A DNA stretch of 7,000 nt from Pseudomonadales bacterium (lineage in GTDB: Bacteria > Pseudomonadota > Gammaproteobacteria > Pseudomonadales > IMCC2047). Each line of letters opens with the position of its first letter. The stretch's first letter is position 1. The stretch is from NCBI GenBank assembly GCA_021736745.1, contig JAIPFG010000167.1, positions 1-7,000 of the forward strand, in the 5' to 3' direction. The notes under the pieces were generated by a model. The model did no database searches. It was not told the DNA's origin and saw nothing but the letters and a program-made list of their open reading frames with translations. This document shows positions 5,324 to 7,000 of the stretch, one piece after another. The position numbers and the translations under genes were made by a program.

Positions 5324-6433
5324 CTACGGAGCCGAGATGATAATCGCCGTTCTCAGGCGATTACTGCCGAACGAGGACATGGGCTCAAAATCCTGATGAG
5401 TGATGGGTAAATATTGGCAGTCAAACAGATCCTGGTGTTTTTCATCCGGGTCTGGGTCATGGACATAAAAACATTGCTCATCGTAACCACTGATAACAAC
5501 CCAATGAGGAGCCTTCTTGCGATCCATCCGGTAGGTGCTGATTAATACAATAGGGACAGCTCCTTGGTTACAGGCTTCGATCAGTCTTGATTGATTAATA
5601 TTTGCATAGTTAATGTCAATGCCCGCTTCTTCACTTTGTTGAACAAAATCATAGTGAACCAGCTCAATAATGGCTTTTTTATCGTCGCTACGTACACCAT
5701 CCACAAATATCGGTTGTCGCTGATTTAACCAGACCTCGGCATTAAATCCTCTCCTTTTAGCGGCGAGCGCCAAGCCCAGAGGGTGGCAGCCACCATGTCC
5801 GGAAGTCATAAAGATGGTGGTGGCTTCCCTCCAAAGTTGGAGTTCTTCGGTTTGGCTTAGCCGATAGTCGGGGTCCAGGCCCGCCATTGCCATCATTAAG
5901 GCGGCCGGTCCGCAGGAAAATTGAGTGCTTTGACGATACCAAGGGATGATCGTATGAACAGAGTCCCGGTCCGGATAGCGAATACGCTTTTGCATGCGCA
6001 ACGCATCGCTGTGGTCATCGTAATAGTCTTGCAGTATGCCAAATTTCTTAAACCCAAGGGAATCATAGAGTTTGATAGCATTGTCGTTAGTGTTGTTGAC
6101 CTCGAGTCGAAAATAGAGCGCACCCCGGTGTTGCGCCTCTTGTTCGCCCACGTTCATCAGTTGTCGGGCGACCCCCTGGCCGCGCCAATCCGGATTGACG
6201 GCAATGGAATAAAGGCGTGCCAATCGCGTGCCGCGATGGAAGATAATCAGCAGATAACCAATACAACGACCTTGGTGTACAGCGACCATGAACACACTTT
6301 GCTCGCTAAGCAGAAATCGCCTCATGCTGCGCCTGCTCAAACGATCCGAAGTGAAGCACAGCTGCTCCAACTCAAGTAATTGTTCCAGATGTTGTAGAGA
6401 GGCCGGTTCGACGCTGATATTTTTTTTATCCAT
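5324..6433 (-). CDS. GNAT acetyltransferase fused to a papain-like C39 peptidase domain
   Basis: A complete 369-residue, apparently cytoplasmic protein with two domains. Residues 1-150 are a RimI-like GNAT domain: the acetyl-CoA pyrophosphate loop is WRGQGVARQL (83-92, R84-xx-G87-x-A89), followed by LEVNNTNDNAIKLYDSLGF (110-128), very like RimI, which acetylates a protein N-terminus. Residues 160-369 are a C39-like (DUF3335-type) cysteine peptidase domain: STQFSCGPA gives Q171 for the oxyanion hole and C174 as nucleophile, H310 lies in PHWVVISGYD and D326 in VHDPDPD. All expected catalytic residues are present. Known family context: such fusions occur near RimK-like ATP-grasp ligases. Here the gene overlaps the upstream DUF2817 gene by 8 bp (ATGGATAA), and the ATG at 6433 has little ribosome site of its own, which implies translational coupling. 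Its stop abuts the lapA stop with no gap. Substrates are unknown; peptide or amino-group modification is an inference. Confidence 0.92.
   Translation of the reverse strand: MDKKNISVEPASLQHLEQLLELEQLCFTSDRLSRRSMRRFLLSEQSVFMVAVHQGRCIGYLLIIFHRGTRLARLYSIAVNPDWRGQGVARQLMNVGEQEAQHRGALYFRLEVNNTNDNAIKLYDSLGFKKFGILQDYYDDHSDALRMQKRIRYPDRDSVHTIIPWYRQSTQFSCGPAALMMAMAGLDPDYRLSQTEELQLWREATTIFMTSGHGGCHPLGLALAAKRRGFNAEVWLNQRQPIFVDGVRSDDKKAIIELVHYDFVQQSEEAGIDINYANINQSRLIEACNQGAVPIVLISTYRMDRKKAPHWVVISGYDEQCFYVHDPDPDEKHQDLFDCQYLPITHQDFEPMSSFGSNRLRTAIIISAP
5341..5363. terminator. 8-bp hairpin just beyond the lapA stop
   Basis: TAATCGCC (5341-5348) and GGCGATTA (5356-5363) form a perfect 8-bp stem with a 7-nt loop, starting 18 nt after the lapA stop and lying inside the last codons of the convergent GNAT-C39 gene. 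Neither strand has a following T-run, so it is at best a weak terminator or 3'-end stabiliser. Confidence 0.35.
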
Positions 6434-7000
6434 TTTGGAGGCCGCTCAATGCTTGCTGGATAACTTGGCGGCCTTTGATTAAGACCAACTCCCGCCAATA
6501 ATTGTCCTGCGGACAAAAATGCTCCAGCATGGCGTGAGCGCTTTGATGAATTGCCTGCGGATTGCCCGACTTCCAACTACGGTGATTTTCTAATACGACC
6601 TCAAACATATCCTGTATCCGATAACTACCAAACTCGAGTGTAATAAAGCTTCCGCGCTCCGTCATTAACTGATGCCAGCGGTAATCCAGAAGACCGGCTT
6701 TGCGGACAGAGCTTGAATTACCCGCGGCGGGGGAAGTGACGCTGGCACCATACCAACGGTTAGCGGTCTGAAAACCGGAACTGGCAATTGGGTGGTCATT
6801 GATCAGTTCACCATGCGCATAAGGCCCTAAACCTGAATGTATATCAATAACCGCCAGATGACGACTAGCGAGCTGGTAATTTTCGATAACCTCGTTAATG
6901 ACGCGGTGTCCGTGAGCGGGTTGGTGGCCACCATAAAATGGTCCATATCGATCCGAGTATTGGCCGCCACTGAGGGCTATTTCAAAAGCGGTTTGGCCCT
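6426..7000 (-). CDS. DUF2817 (M14-like zinc carboxypeptidase) protein, C-terminal half only
   Basis: An open frame of 190 codons enters from the right edge and ends with TAA at 6426-6428. It matches the C-terminal half of DUF2817 proteins, which belong to the M14 zinc carboxypeptidase/AstE-like superfamily and are usually about 350-370 residues. Seen: SGGQYSDRYGPFYGG at the start of the visible part, a typical DUF2817 block; VIDIHSGLGPYAHGE, whose histidine (codon 6837-6839) should be the third zinc ligand; and FITLEFGSY, whose glutamate (codon 6633-6635) sits where M14 enzymes carry the catalytic base. The N-terminal HxxE zinc pair lies outside the window. An ATG at 6665 is internal, not a start, because the conserved sequence continues without break upstream. 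The gene runs into GNAT-C39 with an 8-bp overlap, so both are made from one mRNA. An amide- or ester-hydrolysing role is likely; the substrate is unknown. Confidence 0.87.
   Translation of the reverse strand, partial: GQTAFEIALSGGQYSDRYGPFYGGHQPAHGHRVINEVIENYQLASRHLAVIDIHSGLGPYAHGELINDHPIASSGFQTANRWYGASVTSPAAGNSSSVRKAGLLDYRWHQLMTERGSFITLEFGSYRIQDMFEVVLENHRSWKSGNPQAIHQSAHAMLEHFCPQDNYWRELVLIKGRQVIQQALSGLQNG

Noticed and set aside
5921..6379. 152-codon plus-strand ORF
   Set aside because: It lies entirely antisense to the GNAT domain, whose motifs are unmistakable; its composition is that of a reverse-strand shadow.
6420..6427. Run of eight A (minus strand) at codons 2-5 of GNAT-C39 as a frameshift or phase-variation tract
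   Set aside because: An 8-base A run directly after a start codon is common and favours translation initiation; the frame is intact and nothing suggests slippage is used.
6426..6665. ATG at 6665 as the start of a separate 79-residue gene
   Set aside because: The same frame stays open to 7000 and encodes conserved DUF2817 sequence including the zinc-ligand histidine, so this is an internal methionine.

Overview
The window looks like chromosomal DNA of a gammaproteobacterium. The basis is the RecQ type, the small DUF3820 protein, the LapA (DUF1049) domain and the fused GNAT/C39-like protein, all common in that class; a marine or Cellvibrionales-type lineage is possible, but I cannot place it below class. 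The genes share a moderate GC content and similar style. I see no rRNA, tRNA, CRISPR array, insertion sequence or phage gene.

Layout. Positions 1-1882 (minus): recQ, the ATP-dependent 3'-5' DNA helicase, running off the left edge with only its far C-terminus missing. Positions 1883-2132: AT-rich spacer between recQ and a divergent small gene. Positions 2133-2357 (plus): a 74-residue DUF3820 protein. Positions 2376-3941 (minus): a complete SulP-family anion transporter with a C-terminal STAS domain, convergent with DUF3820 across an 18-bp palindromic gap. Positions 3942-4432: the longest non-coding stretch, with a good sigma70-type promoter for sulP and a 10-bp perfect inverted repeat. Positions 4433-5071 and 5120-5323 (plus): a short membrane site-2-protease-like M50 metallopeptidase followed by a 67-residue LapA-domain membrane protein. 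Positions 5324-6433 (minus): a two-domain protein, RimI-like GNAT acetyltransferase fused to a papain-like C39 domain, whose last base abuts the lapA stop codon. Positions 6426-7000 (minus): the C-terminal half of a DUF2817 (M14-like zinc carboxypeptidase) protein, overlapping the GNAT-C39 start by 8 bp and entering from the right edge.

How they fit together. recQ (DNA repair), DUF3820 and sulP (anion uptake) look like separate transcription units. The M50 peptidase and LapA-like protein probably form a small membrane-protein operon. The DUF2817 and GNAT-C39 genes are almost certainly co-transcribed and translationally coupled. An acetyltransferase, a cysteine peptidase and a zinc carboxypeptidase-like enzyme together suggest peptide or amino-group chemistry, and proteins of this GNAT-C39 type are known to me from neighbourhoods with RimK-like ATP-grasp ligases. 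That cassette is the least understood part of the window, but the deciding neighbours lie outside it. I found no clearly new system; the remaining observations are modest.
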